Source: Methylobacterium platani (GTDB lineage Bacteria; Pseudomonadota; Alphaproteobacteria; Rhizobiales; Beijerinckiaceae). Taken from it: a stretch of DNA of 64,000 nt. The stretch covers positions 24,246 through 88,245 of the forward strand of contig NZ_LWHQ01000064.1 of assembly GCF_001653715.1 (NCBI RefSeq). The letters are read 5' to 3'. A program made the position numbers and the translations under genes. Below the pieces are notes generated by a model. The model was given only the letters and a program-made list of their open reading frames with translations, did no database searches and was not told the DNA's origin. Positions 16,801 to 25,500 of this stretch are shown here, piece after piece; the stretch's first letter is position 1, and every line of letters starts with the position of its first letter.

Positions 16801-18169
16801 GGCTGACCTGCTCTGGTCCACCCTCCAGGTCTGGCGCGACGGCGACGGCGACGGCGAGACCGATGCCGGCGAACTCCTCTCGCTGGAGGCCCTCGGCATC
16901 ACCGAGATCGGCCTGGCGACGCAAGGTCTCGACGCCACCACCCCGCAGGGCACCCGCCTGACCGCCGCCGGACAGGTCACCTTCACGGATGGCCGCACCC
17001 GCCGCATCTTCGACGCGGTGCTGCCGGCCAACGACACCGACACCCGCTATGCCGGCGAGGCCGGCCGCGCCGCCTGGCAGGGCAGCGCCCGCCTCGATCT
17101 CAAGGGCTTCGGCCGCGTCACCGACCTCGCGGTCGCCACCGCCAACGACATCGCGCTCGGACAGCGCGCCGCCGCCACCGCCGCCGCGATGACGGTGCCG
17201 CGGATGCGCGACCTCGTCGCAACGGTCGGCGACCTGCTCGGCGCCTGGGGGGCGAGCCAGGAACAGACCCGCGAGCTCACCCCGGTGCTCACCGGCGTTG
17301 ATGCCGCCGGTGCAGCCGTGCTGCTCGACCGCGGCGTCTACGTCGAGGATGCGGCGGGCGGGTACTGGACGCTCGCGTCCGGCACGCTCCTGCGCGACGC
17401 CGCCGGCGCGGCGATCGCCCGCGCCACCCTGGAGGACGTGCTGGCGCAAGGCGCCGGCTGGCGCCTGGAGCAGACCTGGTCGCCCTCCGAGCGCGCCGCG
17501 GCGCTCGGCCACCGCGAGGCGGCGCCCTACCTGATGCGGGTGGTCGACGGGCGCGCGGTGATCCTCGATCACGGCGTGCGCCGGTCCGACGGCTCCTGGA
17601 GCCTCGCCTCCGACCCCGGCACCCGCTACGCCAGCGCCGAGGCGATCCTGGCGCTCGGCCATCCCGTGGGGACGGAGTGGCGGCGCGAGGCGCTGGGGTT
17701 CAACCCGCACGCGGCCCTGCCGGTGTCGCGGCTCGGGGTGCGGTTCACCGACGGGATCGCGGTCGACTACACCGTGCAGGTGACCGACCGCGACGGGAGC
17801 TTCCACGTCTGGGCGCGCAACCTCGACCGGGCGCTGCAGCTCGAGTGGAAGACCGGCGACAGCCGCGAGTTCTCCTTACGCAACTACGCGATCGACTTCG
17901 ACCACCTCGACGAGGTCGGCTCGACGGATTCCTCGACCTACCGGGTCGAGATGCTGACGCCGGCGCAGTTCCACTTCGCGACCTCGCTGGCGGGGATCGA
18001 CTTCCGGCCCGAGATGCTGACGGCGCGGCTCGATGCCGCCACCGGTCACCTCGCCTACGCGGTCGGCCCGACGGGGCGGGCCAACCTGTCGGCGGACCCG
18101 GGGGCCTGCGTCTCGGGCATCGCCAGCGATATCGCGCCTGGACACCATGATATGCGCCGCGCGGCGTGA
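13829..18169 (+). CDS. Cassette-1 toxin-like protein: unknown N-terminus, self-processing module, truncated C-terminus
   Basis: 1446 aa from the ATG at 13829, chosen because the GGAG at 13819-13822 is correctly spaced; an in-frame TTG lies at 13817. Residues 1 to about 400 are AT-rich coding, match no family I know and are presumably the variable effector. Two hydrophobic stretches follow (about 403-425 and 445-476). Next come RTX-like glycine/Asp motifs (HSGFGEVFGEGGNDILLG), and from about residue 660 a segment shared with the giant protein. A FrpC-type self-processing module begins at Asp906-Pro907 (DPLVIDLDGDGIETT) with EF-hand-like DRNGNGRIDD and DSDGDGRITRADL loops. The protein stops 16 residues after the VSGI junction, so it lacks the long RTX array and C-terminal export signal. 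It is probably a displaced or silent cassette. Confidence 0.8.
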   Translation: MSIYDFDDINLPADGLRRLDGSYFFDRPLAKGGNNFKSAFRKQHVHPKEDMAVLGKDFVERISSADVDLSVRFNGADFALNGSALPYSYADGVRLGMSAHRGSHGSYTAIVRKYRDAALRRAEIIKEFKFDEIMRLEKATSFEDGLKSAEKLANDFMAREWRGVENALRLAYQIDGIPEAKISNRPALAMHEGDLFLKSSSFSNVLDYNLDFYSRMPIEKIAGELVLEEGKIATTKGGTEAYRAGIEGRTLPYDRERILLMEPSDFPDAADRKKFLETRADIIATDQLTRANIANPERVAQIRQTAEFTSFRDTIYAAISNPNVIRAGSKIPTDLIGVTSAISNLAIGKVGEDLDLSRTESRALLSDIMYKMQDADPIGTKRLRTLDEKIDAFYKNEGGETSVRIGLTLAMLGAAALYLQTAYAADTVETKQSFEDWAAEKAPAFLASVPAAAVELVGLHLLAIAGRVGLAFVISTDVAMGYEAFTKFAKNYVKAYPDSQLAGPLAALSEAFATMEKTTVFKAVHEYYSKLGEISNYITAPLTPKVEVYTGATAARLPTDVGWKVWLSGQDQAQIFGNENANILFHSGFGEVFGEGGNDILLGLAGKAIKKGDRVWPSRADSPLAEADLALRLDGGVGNDWVIALGGKQVTTIGGLGRDWIYNRSEGGIIYGDNDKDGKAENTFANSDNIWYSPNTVVKDAQHRDFLKFYGLTLTGGSAEGGIAGLAVSGAFGGATGLANFYRAFDENGKYDPSRSIYFDHLIPWMTYMFRPNASGKLDMYVTNLFDQVFNAIYGGSTKEAYKKQQELDKQGILKGWMKVENFDLAISLWGAEQPALAREGTFNMVFKAANPVADLLALMAPLLHTAIGQGLAAKYGGLALVEQALTLAAATVRRAKGAAWAVDLDPLVIDLDGDGIETTELATSGVYFDLDQDLFAERTGWIGADDGFLVRDRNGNGRIDDIAEMFGGVGRSGFADLSALDSDGDGRITRADLLWSTLQVWRDGDGDGETDAGELLSLEALGITEIGLATQGLDATTPQGTRLTAAGQVTFTDGRTRRIFDAVLPANDTDTRYAGEAGRAAWQGSARLDLKGFGRVTDLAVATANDIALGQRAAATAAAMTVPRMRDLVATVGDLLGAWGASQEQTRELTPVLTGVDAAGAAVLLDRGVYVEDAAGGYWTLASGTLLRDAAGAAIARATLEDVLAQGAGWRLEQTWSPSERAAALGHREAAPYLMRVVDGRAVILDHGVRRSDGSWSLASDPGTRYASAEAILALGHPVGTEWRREALGFNPHAALPVSRLGVRFTDGIAVDYTVQVTDRDGSFHVWARNLDRALQLEWKTGDSREFSLRNYAIDFDHLDEVGSTDSSTYRVEMLTPAQFHFATSLAGIDFRPEMLTARLDAATGHLAYAVGPTGRANLSADPGACVSGIASDIAPGHHDMRRAA

Positions 18170-18996
18170 TCGTCTGCCGTTGGGACATCATGGCAATGAT
18201 TTCCATAAAATTTTAACGACGACCGCCGCTGCCAAGCGCTCACGTAACGTTTTATTCCACGTGTCCGATTTTTTCCTTGAAGTTGCACAAGCTTTGCTGT
18301 TCCGTACAGCGGAGAGGCTCGCGCACGCCGCCCCGAGTGGGGAGTGACGCAGAGGAAGACGGCCGGTGGTTCGGCGCCTCTTCGGAGGTGGCCGCGCCGA
18401 CGGGTGTCGGGATCGTCTCCCATGCTGGCCGGGCAGGCGGCATGACATTCGTATGACGCAGAAGGACGCATCATGGCGGACGGCATCGAGGCGAGCGCGG
18501 CGGCGGAGACGGGGCAGGACGGGGCGCTCGACCCGGCGCTGCTGGCGCAGGTCACGGCGTTCCGGACCCGGCTGCAGGCGAGCATCGGCGAGGTGGTGCT
18601 GGCCCTGGTGAGCCTGCCGCGCTACCGGCACCTCGCGGTGTCGGACCTTCTGTCCGTGGTGATCGAGCCTCTGACGCGGGACCGGATTGCGATCGCGCGG
18701 ACAGGCGGGGAGGGGCGCCTTGAGGAGACGGCGGGGATCGCGATCTGGGCGAGCGTGTCGGACGAGGTGGATGCCAAGATCCGCGAGCAGGTGCAGGCGC
18801 GGGTGTTTCCGGTTCGTCTGAAGCCGGAGGAGTGGACGAGCGGGGAGACGGCGTGGCTTCTGGACGTGATCGCGCCGTCGCAGCGTGTGGCGACGGCGGT
18901 TCTGGCGAATTTTCGTCAGGTGGTGCAGGACCGTGCGGTGCGGGTGCATCCGGTGGTGGCGCAGCTTGTGGATCCGGCGGTGTTGGAGCGGATGCG
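17607..18996 (+). repeat. 1.39-kb direct repeat, copy 2 (toxin tail + leader + acyltransferase)
   Basis: Partner of 11724-13114. The left part (17607-18121) also matches 22695-23209 in the giant gene at an offset of exactly 5088 bp. The same offset holds back to at least the Asp-Pro site (16544 against 21632). This leaves at least 1.57 kb of collinear, almost identical DNA between the truncated and the full-length toxin genes. That is enough for homologous recombination swapping N-termini or deleting a cassette. Confidence 0.85.
18170..18472 (+). promoter_or_regulatory. Conserved leader upstream of acyltransferase 2
   Basis: A 303-bp non-coding stretch nearly identical to 12287-12590, with the same AT-rich start and the CCTC-TTCG-GAGG hairpin. 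The first hairpin keeps CCCC/GGGG with a GAGT loop in place of GAAA. One base is missing relative to copy 1. It ends in the same AAGGA ribosome-binding site before the ATG at 18473. It is probably the promoter or 5' UTR of the full-length toxin operon. Confidence 0.5.
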
Positions 18997-19027
18997 GGGT
19001 CGTCTTCCTCAAAATATCGAGAATTGA
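18473..19027 (+). CDS. Toxin-activating lysine-acyltransferase (HlyC family), copy 2
   Basis: A 184-aa paralogue nearly identical to copy 1 (12591-13130). It retains the predicted catalytic His in RYRHLAVSDL and Asp in AWLLDVIAP. It differs at a few positions (SIGEV, LLSVVIE, SDEVD) and has a different C-terminal end (RGRLPQNIEN) encoded by the AT-rich sequence after the repeat boundary. It is the first gene of the operon with the 148-aa gene and the giant RTX protein, so it is the likely activator of the functional toxin. Confidence 0.88.
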   Translation: MADGIEASAAAETGQDGALDPALLAQVTAFRTRLQASIGEVVLALVSLPRYRHLAVSDLLSVVIEPLTRDRIAIARTGGEGRLEETAGIAIWASVSDEVDAKIREQVQARVFPVRLKPEEWTSGETAWLLDVIAPSQRVATAVLANFRQVVQDRAVRVHPVVAQLVDPAVLERMRGRLPQNIEN

Positions 19028-19079
19028 AAAATTTAAGAAAATGGCATAATTTGAAGCAGGCTGCGTAGAGGCTTGAGAC

Positions 19080-19526
19080 ATGACAAATCGAAACTCATGG
19101 AAAGAAGAGTTGTCTTCTTGGTATGAGAGTCATTCAAGGGTAAGCGATAGTCAAAATACTATCGAGAGTCCAGCATCGCTCCCGCGCGCAAGGCTGACAA
19201 ATTTAATAGAATGCTGTAGACTAGCGAGATCGGACGAAGAAATTTGGGGAAAATTTGAGGCACTAAATAATAAATTGAAAAGTGGATCTTTAACACCAAA
19301 AGAGTATTCAGAAGGAGATTTCGATGAAAATTACGAGGCAAGTGTTTTGATGAGTGAATTTGTACGCTGGTTCAGAATAAAAAATAATATAAAAGAAGTG
19401 CGAGCTCCGTACTCTACATGTTATTTAGTTCTAAAAAACATGGCACAGCAAGGAGGTAAAATGGAGGCGAATGATATAAAAGCCTCATTTCTAGAGATGA
19501 GCAACATGGTTGTTGATGATACCTGA
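19080..19526 (+). CDS. Small AT-rich protein of unknown family, candidate immunity protein
   Basis: A 148-aa soluble-looking protein with no signal peptide or membrane segment; I do not recognise its family. It is strongly AT-rich compared with its neighbours and occupies the same slot as the Imm11-like gene of cassette 1, between the acyltransferase and the toxin gene. That position is the only evidence for an immunity role. Acidic and polar composition in the middle (KEYSEGDFDENYEAS) would suit binding a basic nuclease, but this is speculative. The giant gene starts 47 bp downstream. Confidence 0.6.
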   Translation: MTNRNSWKEELSSWYESHSRVSDSQNTIESPASLPRARLTNLIECCRLARSDEEIWGKFEALNNKLKSGSLTPKEYSEGDFDENYEASVLMSEFVRWFRIKNNIKEVRAPYSTCYLVLKNMAQQGGKMEANDIKASFLEMSNMVVDDT

Positions 19527-19573
19527 TGCTAATGATAATATAAACACTTTCGCTTTGCGATAGGGGTGTCCCT

Positions 19574-22500
19574 GTGAGTGTTGTAAATCTTTTAGACACT
19601 GGCGCTGCTTACACACTCGCAAGCATGGGTGGGTTAGACGCTCTAACCGCCGGAGGGCGGAAAGTTCTTATTACTCAGGATATTTATGACGAGATAATGC
19701 GCAGTTTAGACTTTGGGCCAAAATTCCAACAATGGTATAATAATAATTTGGGAAGCATTATTCAGATTGACGATCCAATCACCGAAGCCGATAAGAAAAA
19801 ATACAATCCAACAAATAAATCAAAGCAAGAAGGTGACATTTCTATAAAAAAATTCTTAGAAAAGAATCGCGCGAATGGGGTACTATATGAAATTATAACA
19901 GAAGACAAAGATTTGCATGCTTATCGCGGAGTGGGTAATTTTCGAGTTCATCAATCGACGCCCGGATTTATCGGAGAAGTAATTTTAGACAAGCGAGTTT
20001 CCGTCGAGCAAGCGGTCGCATTGTCAGATAAAATGAAAAAAACTTCGAGGTTGTCGAATATTACTCGGGATCATCAATTTAGCTTCGACGAAGTTGATAT
20101 AAGGGCATATTATGGCTCAGATACTATAAAGAGTGGAGGTTTTTCCAGCGCGGCCAAGGCGGGATTCAAGGTAACAGCTATAGTTGCGATTGTCGAGATA
20201 CTTCGTCAGGTTGGTATTGTTGGTGATGTGCTTAGCTTTGGGGTAACCGTTGCGCAAGCGGCAGAGCTTCGATCGAAGAACGATGTTCAGAGTGCTAATC
20301 GGCTATGGGCGTCGTACATCTTCGAAACTGCTGGTGGACTTACAGGCGGCGCGCTTGGGGCGTTTTTCGCGACAGCCATCCTCAAGGGATATGGGGGTCT
20401 GTGGGGGCCGATAATCGGGGCTGTTGCTGGAGGCGTAGGAGCATCATACGCTGGCGCTGAGCTTGGAGGCTATCTATACGATCTCAATAACAAGATTTTC
20501 GACTCATATATAAACCCTATTTACGATCAGCTCTCTGAATTGAATCCGTTTGATGACGGTGAAACTTCGGATGACTACGTTAAAAAGATAGCGGCAAGCT
20601 TTGGATTCGACTTCGAGACTGGTACCGGAGGCAGTGGTGACGATTGGTTGCTCGCTACAAAGTGGTCGCATCTAAATGGATCTGGCGGTAATGATATATT
20701 AATTGGTTGGGATCCCAAATTTGTCAATGCGGGATCTCCCGTTGACCCCGCAAATAAAGAAAGTCCGGTCGCGCCAAAAGACCTGTCGATGGTCATTGAT
20801 GGTGGGTCCGGTAAAGATTTGGTTGTCACAATTGGCGGTAAGCGCGCAACAACGGCAGGTGGAATCGGCAGGGACTGGATCTACAACCGTTCATACGGCG
20901 GCGAGATATATGGCGACACCATCGATCGCCTCGATCCGGCCACCGGCAAAACCATCGAGGACAATGCCGCCAACAGCGACGACATCTGGTACTCGCCCAA
21001 TACTGTCGTCAAGGACGCCCAGCACCACGACTTCCTCAAGTTCTACGGCCTCACCCTCACCGGCGGCAACGCCGAAGGCGGCGTCCTCGGGCTCGCCTTG
21101 AACGGCAGCCTCGGCGGCGCCATGGGGCTTGCTAACCTCTACGCCTCCCTCGACGAGAACGGGAAGTACGATCCCGCCCGCTCGATCTACTTCGATCATC
21201 TCCTTCCCTGGATGACATACATGTTCCGCCCCAACGCCAGGGGCGGTCTCGACATGTATATCACCAATTCCTTCGATCAGGTCTTCAATGCCGTGTTCGG
21301 CGGATCGCCGAGCGAGGCCTACAAGGCGCAGCAGGAGCTCGACAAGCAGGGCATCCTCAAGGGATGGATGAAGGTTGAGAACTTCGACCTCGTCGGAAGC
21401 TACCTCGGCGGTCTCCAGAACGGGCTCGACCGCCAGGGCACCTTCAACATGGTGTTCAAGGCCGCCAACCCGATCGGCGACCTCCTCGCCCTCATGGCGC
21501 CCCTCCTCGGCGGTGCCATCGGCTATGGTCTCGCCGCCAAGTATGGCGGCCTCGCCCTCGTCGAGCAGGCCCTCACCCTCTCGGCCGCGGTTGCCCGCTC
21601 CGCCAAGGGAACCGCCTGGTCCTCCGAGATCGATCCCCTCGTCATCGACCTCGACGGCGACGGCATCGAGACCACCGAACTCGCCACCTCCGGCGTCTAT
21701 TTCGACCTCGACCAGGACCTCTTCGCCGAGCGCACCGGATGGATCGGCGCCGATGACGGCTTCCTGGTCCGCGACCGCAACAACAACGGTCGCATCGACG
21801 ACATCGCCGAGATGTTCGGCGGCGTCGGGCGCTCGGGCTTCGCCGACCTCTCGGCGCTCGATTCCGACGGCGACGGCCGCATCACCAGGGCCGACCTGCT
21901 CTGGTCCACCCTCCAGGTCTGGCGCGACCGCGACGGCGACGGCGAGACCGATGCCGGCGAACTCCTCTCGCTGGAGGCCCTCGGCATCACCGAGATCGGC
22001 CTGGCGACGCAAGGTCTCGACGTCGCCACCCCGCAGGGCACCCGCCTGACCGCCGCAGGCCAGGTCACCTTCACGGATGGCCGCACCCGCCGCATCTTCG
22101 ACGCGGTGCTGCCGGCCAACGACACCGACACCCGCTATGCCGGCGAGGCCGGCCGCGCCGCCTGGCAGGGCAGCGCCCGCCTCGATCTCAAGGGCTTCGG
22201 CCGCGTCACCGACCTCGCGGTCGCCACCGCCAACGACATCGCGCTCGGACAGCGCGCCGCCGCCACCGCCGCCGCGATGACGGTGCCGCGGATGCGCGAC
22301 CTCGTCGCAAAGGTCGGCGACCTGCTCGGCGCCTGGGGGGCGAGCCAGGAACAGACCCGCGAGCTCACCCCGGTGCTCACCGGCGTTGATGCCGCCGGTG
22401 CGCCGGTGCTGCTCGACCGCGGCGTCTACGTCGAGGATGCGGCGGGCGGGTACTGGACGCTCGCGTCCGGCACGCCCCTGCGCGACGCCGCCGGCGCGGC

Positions 22501-25500
22501 GATCGCCCGCGCCACCCTGGAGGACGTGCTGGCGCAAGGCGCCGGCTGGCGCCTGGAGCAGACCTGGTCGCCCTCGGAGCGCGCCGCGGCGCTCGGCCAC
22601 CGCGAGGCGGCGCCCTACCTGATGCGGGTGGTCGACGGGCGCGCGGTGATCCTCGATCACGGCGTGCGCCGGTCCGACGGCTCCTGGAGCCTCGCCTCCG
22701 ACCCCGGCACCCGCTACGCCAGCGCCGAGGCGATCCTGGCGCTCGGCCATCCGGCGGGCACGGAGTGGCGGCGCGAGGCCTTGGGCTTCAACCCGCTCGC
22801 GGCCCTGCCGGTCGACCGGATCGGGGTGCGGTTCACCGACGGGATCGCGGTCGACTACACCGTGCAGGTGACCGACCGCGACGGGAGCTTCCACGTCTGG
22901 GCGCGCAACCTCGACCGGGCGCTGCAGCTCGAGTGGAAGACCGGCGACAGCCGCGAGTTCTCCTTACGCAACTACGCGATCGACTTCGACCACCTCGACG
23001 AGGTCGGCTCGACGGATTCCTCGACCTACCGGGTCGAGATGCTGACGCCGGCGCAGTTCCACTTCGCGACCTCGCTGGCGGGGATCGACTTCCGGCCCGA
23101 GATGCTGACGGCGCGGCTCGATGCCGCCACCGGTCACCTCGCCTACGCGGTCGGCCCGACGGGGCGGGCCAACCTGTCGGCGGACCCGGCGGCTTACGTC
23201 TCGGGCATCGACGCGATGATCGCGCTCCTGCAGCCGGTGATGGAGCAGTACGTCGCGACCTCGCGCCGCTACGCCATGCGCCTCGCGATGCAGGGCGGCC
23301 TCAAGGACGTGTTCGCCGGCATCGCCTACGACGTCGCCACCGACAGCTACCGGCCGACCACGAACCGCGAGCTCGCGCCGCTGTTCGAGGCGATCTTCCG
23401 CCGCGCCCCGGCGAGCAACCGCGACGACGCGGTCCTCGACTACCTGACCGACTGGCACGGCGTGCTGTCGCAGGTCTATCCGGATTACCGGCCCTCGGGC
23501 GAGGGCAACCTCGTCGGCAGCACGCTCGCCGTCGACCAGCCCTTCGTGCTGCAGATGCTGCTGCCGGCCTTCGAGACGATCGGGGTCGACCTCGACATAA
23601 GCGGCGTCGCCCACGCGCTCGGCATCAGCGAGGAGCGCCTCGTCACCCACGCGGCCGAGGCGACCGAGGTCGCCGGCACCGGCGGCATCGACTATTTCTA
23701 CCTGACGAAGGGCGACCAGACCCTGCGCGGCGGCCGCGGGGCGGACGTCTATTTCGTCGGGCGGGAATCCGGCAACGACGTCATCGACGACACCGACCAC
23801 GGCGAGGCCGACCAGCTGCGCTTCACCGACGTCCTGTCGGGCGAGATCGCAGCGGTGCGCGACGGGCAGGACCTGGTCTTGCGCGCCCAAAAACACAACT
23901 TATCGTTGCGTTTGACCAATCAATTCCTCGGCGAGTTGAACGGCGTGCTGCCCGGCGGCGGCCGCGGGGAGTCCGGCGTCGCCTCGATCGTGTTCGCCGA
24001 CGGGGTTGTCTGGGACCGCTTCCGGATGTCGATGGAGGTGGTCGACAAGGCCCGCGCGGCGGGCCTCTACAACGACGCGCTGATCGGCTCGGGCTCGGCC
24101 GACGTGCTGTGGGGCGGGCGCGGCAACGACTACCTGTCGGGCGGCGCGGGCGGCGACATCTACGTCTTCGAGCGCGGCGACGGCCAGGACGTCATCGACG
24201 ACCAGGGCGCGTTCTCGTTCGGCATCGTCAAGGCCGGCATCGACGTCCTGACCTTCAAGGGCGGCATCACCGCGGACAACCTCCGGCTGATCCGCGACGG
24301 CGAGAGCCAGAACCTCAGGATCGTGATCCTCGACGCCGAGGGGCGCGAGACCGGCGACACGCTGGAGATCATCGGCCAGTTCGGCGGCATGCGCACCGGC
24401 GTCGGCATCTTCGCCCAGGTGCTCGAGAGCAGCGACGGGCTCGATTACGTCGCCCCCAATCTGATCGAACGCTTCCTGTTCGACGACGGCACCAGCCTCG
24501 ATTTCGGGCAGATCGCCGAGAAGGTCTTGAAGACCGCCAAGACCGCGGGCGACGACGCGATCTTCGGCATGCTGAACTCGAACACCCTCGACGGCGGCGC
24601 CGGCGACGACTTCCTGTCCGGTCGCCAGGGCGACGACACCTACGTGTTCGGCCGCGGCTACGGCCGCGACGTGATCCTCGACAACGGGCTGAACGGCCTG
24701 TTCGACCCGCCCGCCCACGACCGGCTCACCTTCGTCGACGAGATCCGCTGGACCGACCTCGACTTCCTGCGCGACGGACCGAGCGACACCTTGCGCCTGC
24801 GCGTCAAGGGCACGACCGACGAGGTGGTGCTGCAGGACTTCCTCGATACGGTCCCGATCTTCGGCTTCCTCAACCTCATCGAGGACATCGTCTTCGGCGA
24901 CGGCACCGCCTGGAGCGGACTCAAGCTCGCCCAGCACTTCATCGACGTGGCGCGCACGCCCGGCGACGACACGATCTACGGCTACGACGCGCTCTCGGAC
25001 GCGCTCGACGGCGGCGCCGGCGACGACCGGCTGATCGGCTTTGCCGGCAACGACGCCTACCGGGTCGCGGCCGGGGAGGGGAACGACACGATCCTCGATT
25101 CCGCGGGCGACGACCGGGTCGTGTTCGAGGGCCTGGCCTCCGGCGACGTCACGTTCTCGCGCACCGCCCTCGACCTCGTCGTCACCGTGCGGGCGACCGG
25201 CCAGCGCTTCGTCCTCGAGAACCAGTACGTCCGCGACGGGCAGCAGGCCTTCGCGGTCGAGGCGCTGGTCTTCTCCGACCGCACCGTGTCGTTCACCGAC
25301 GTCAACCCGGAGGACATCGACCTCGTCGGCACCGCCGGCGCCGACGCGATCGCCGGCTCGGACTTCGCCGAGACCCTCGACGGGCGCGCCGGCAACGACA
25401 CCCTCGCCGGCGGCGACGGCGGCGACACCTACCTGTTCGACGCCGGCTACGGCGAGGACGTGATCGTCGACCGCCGGGCGCGGGCCGGCTGGACCGACCG

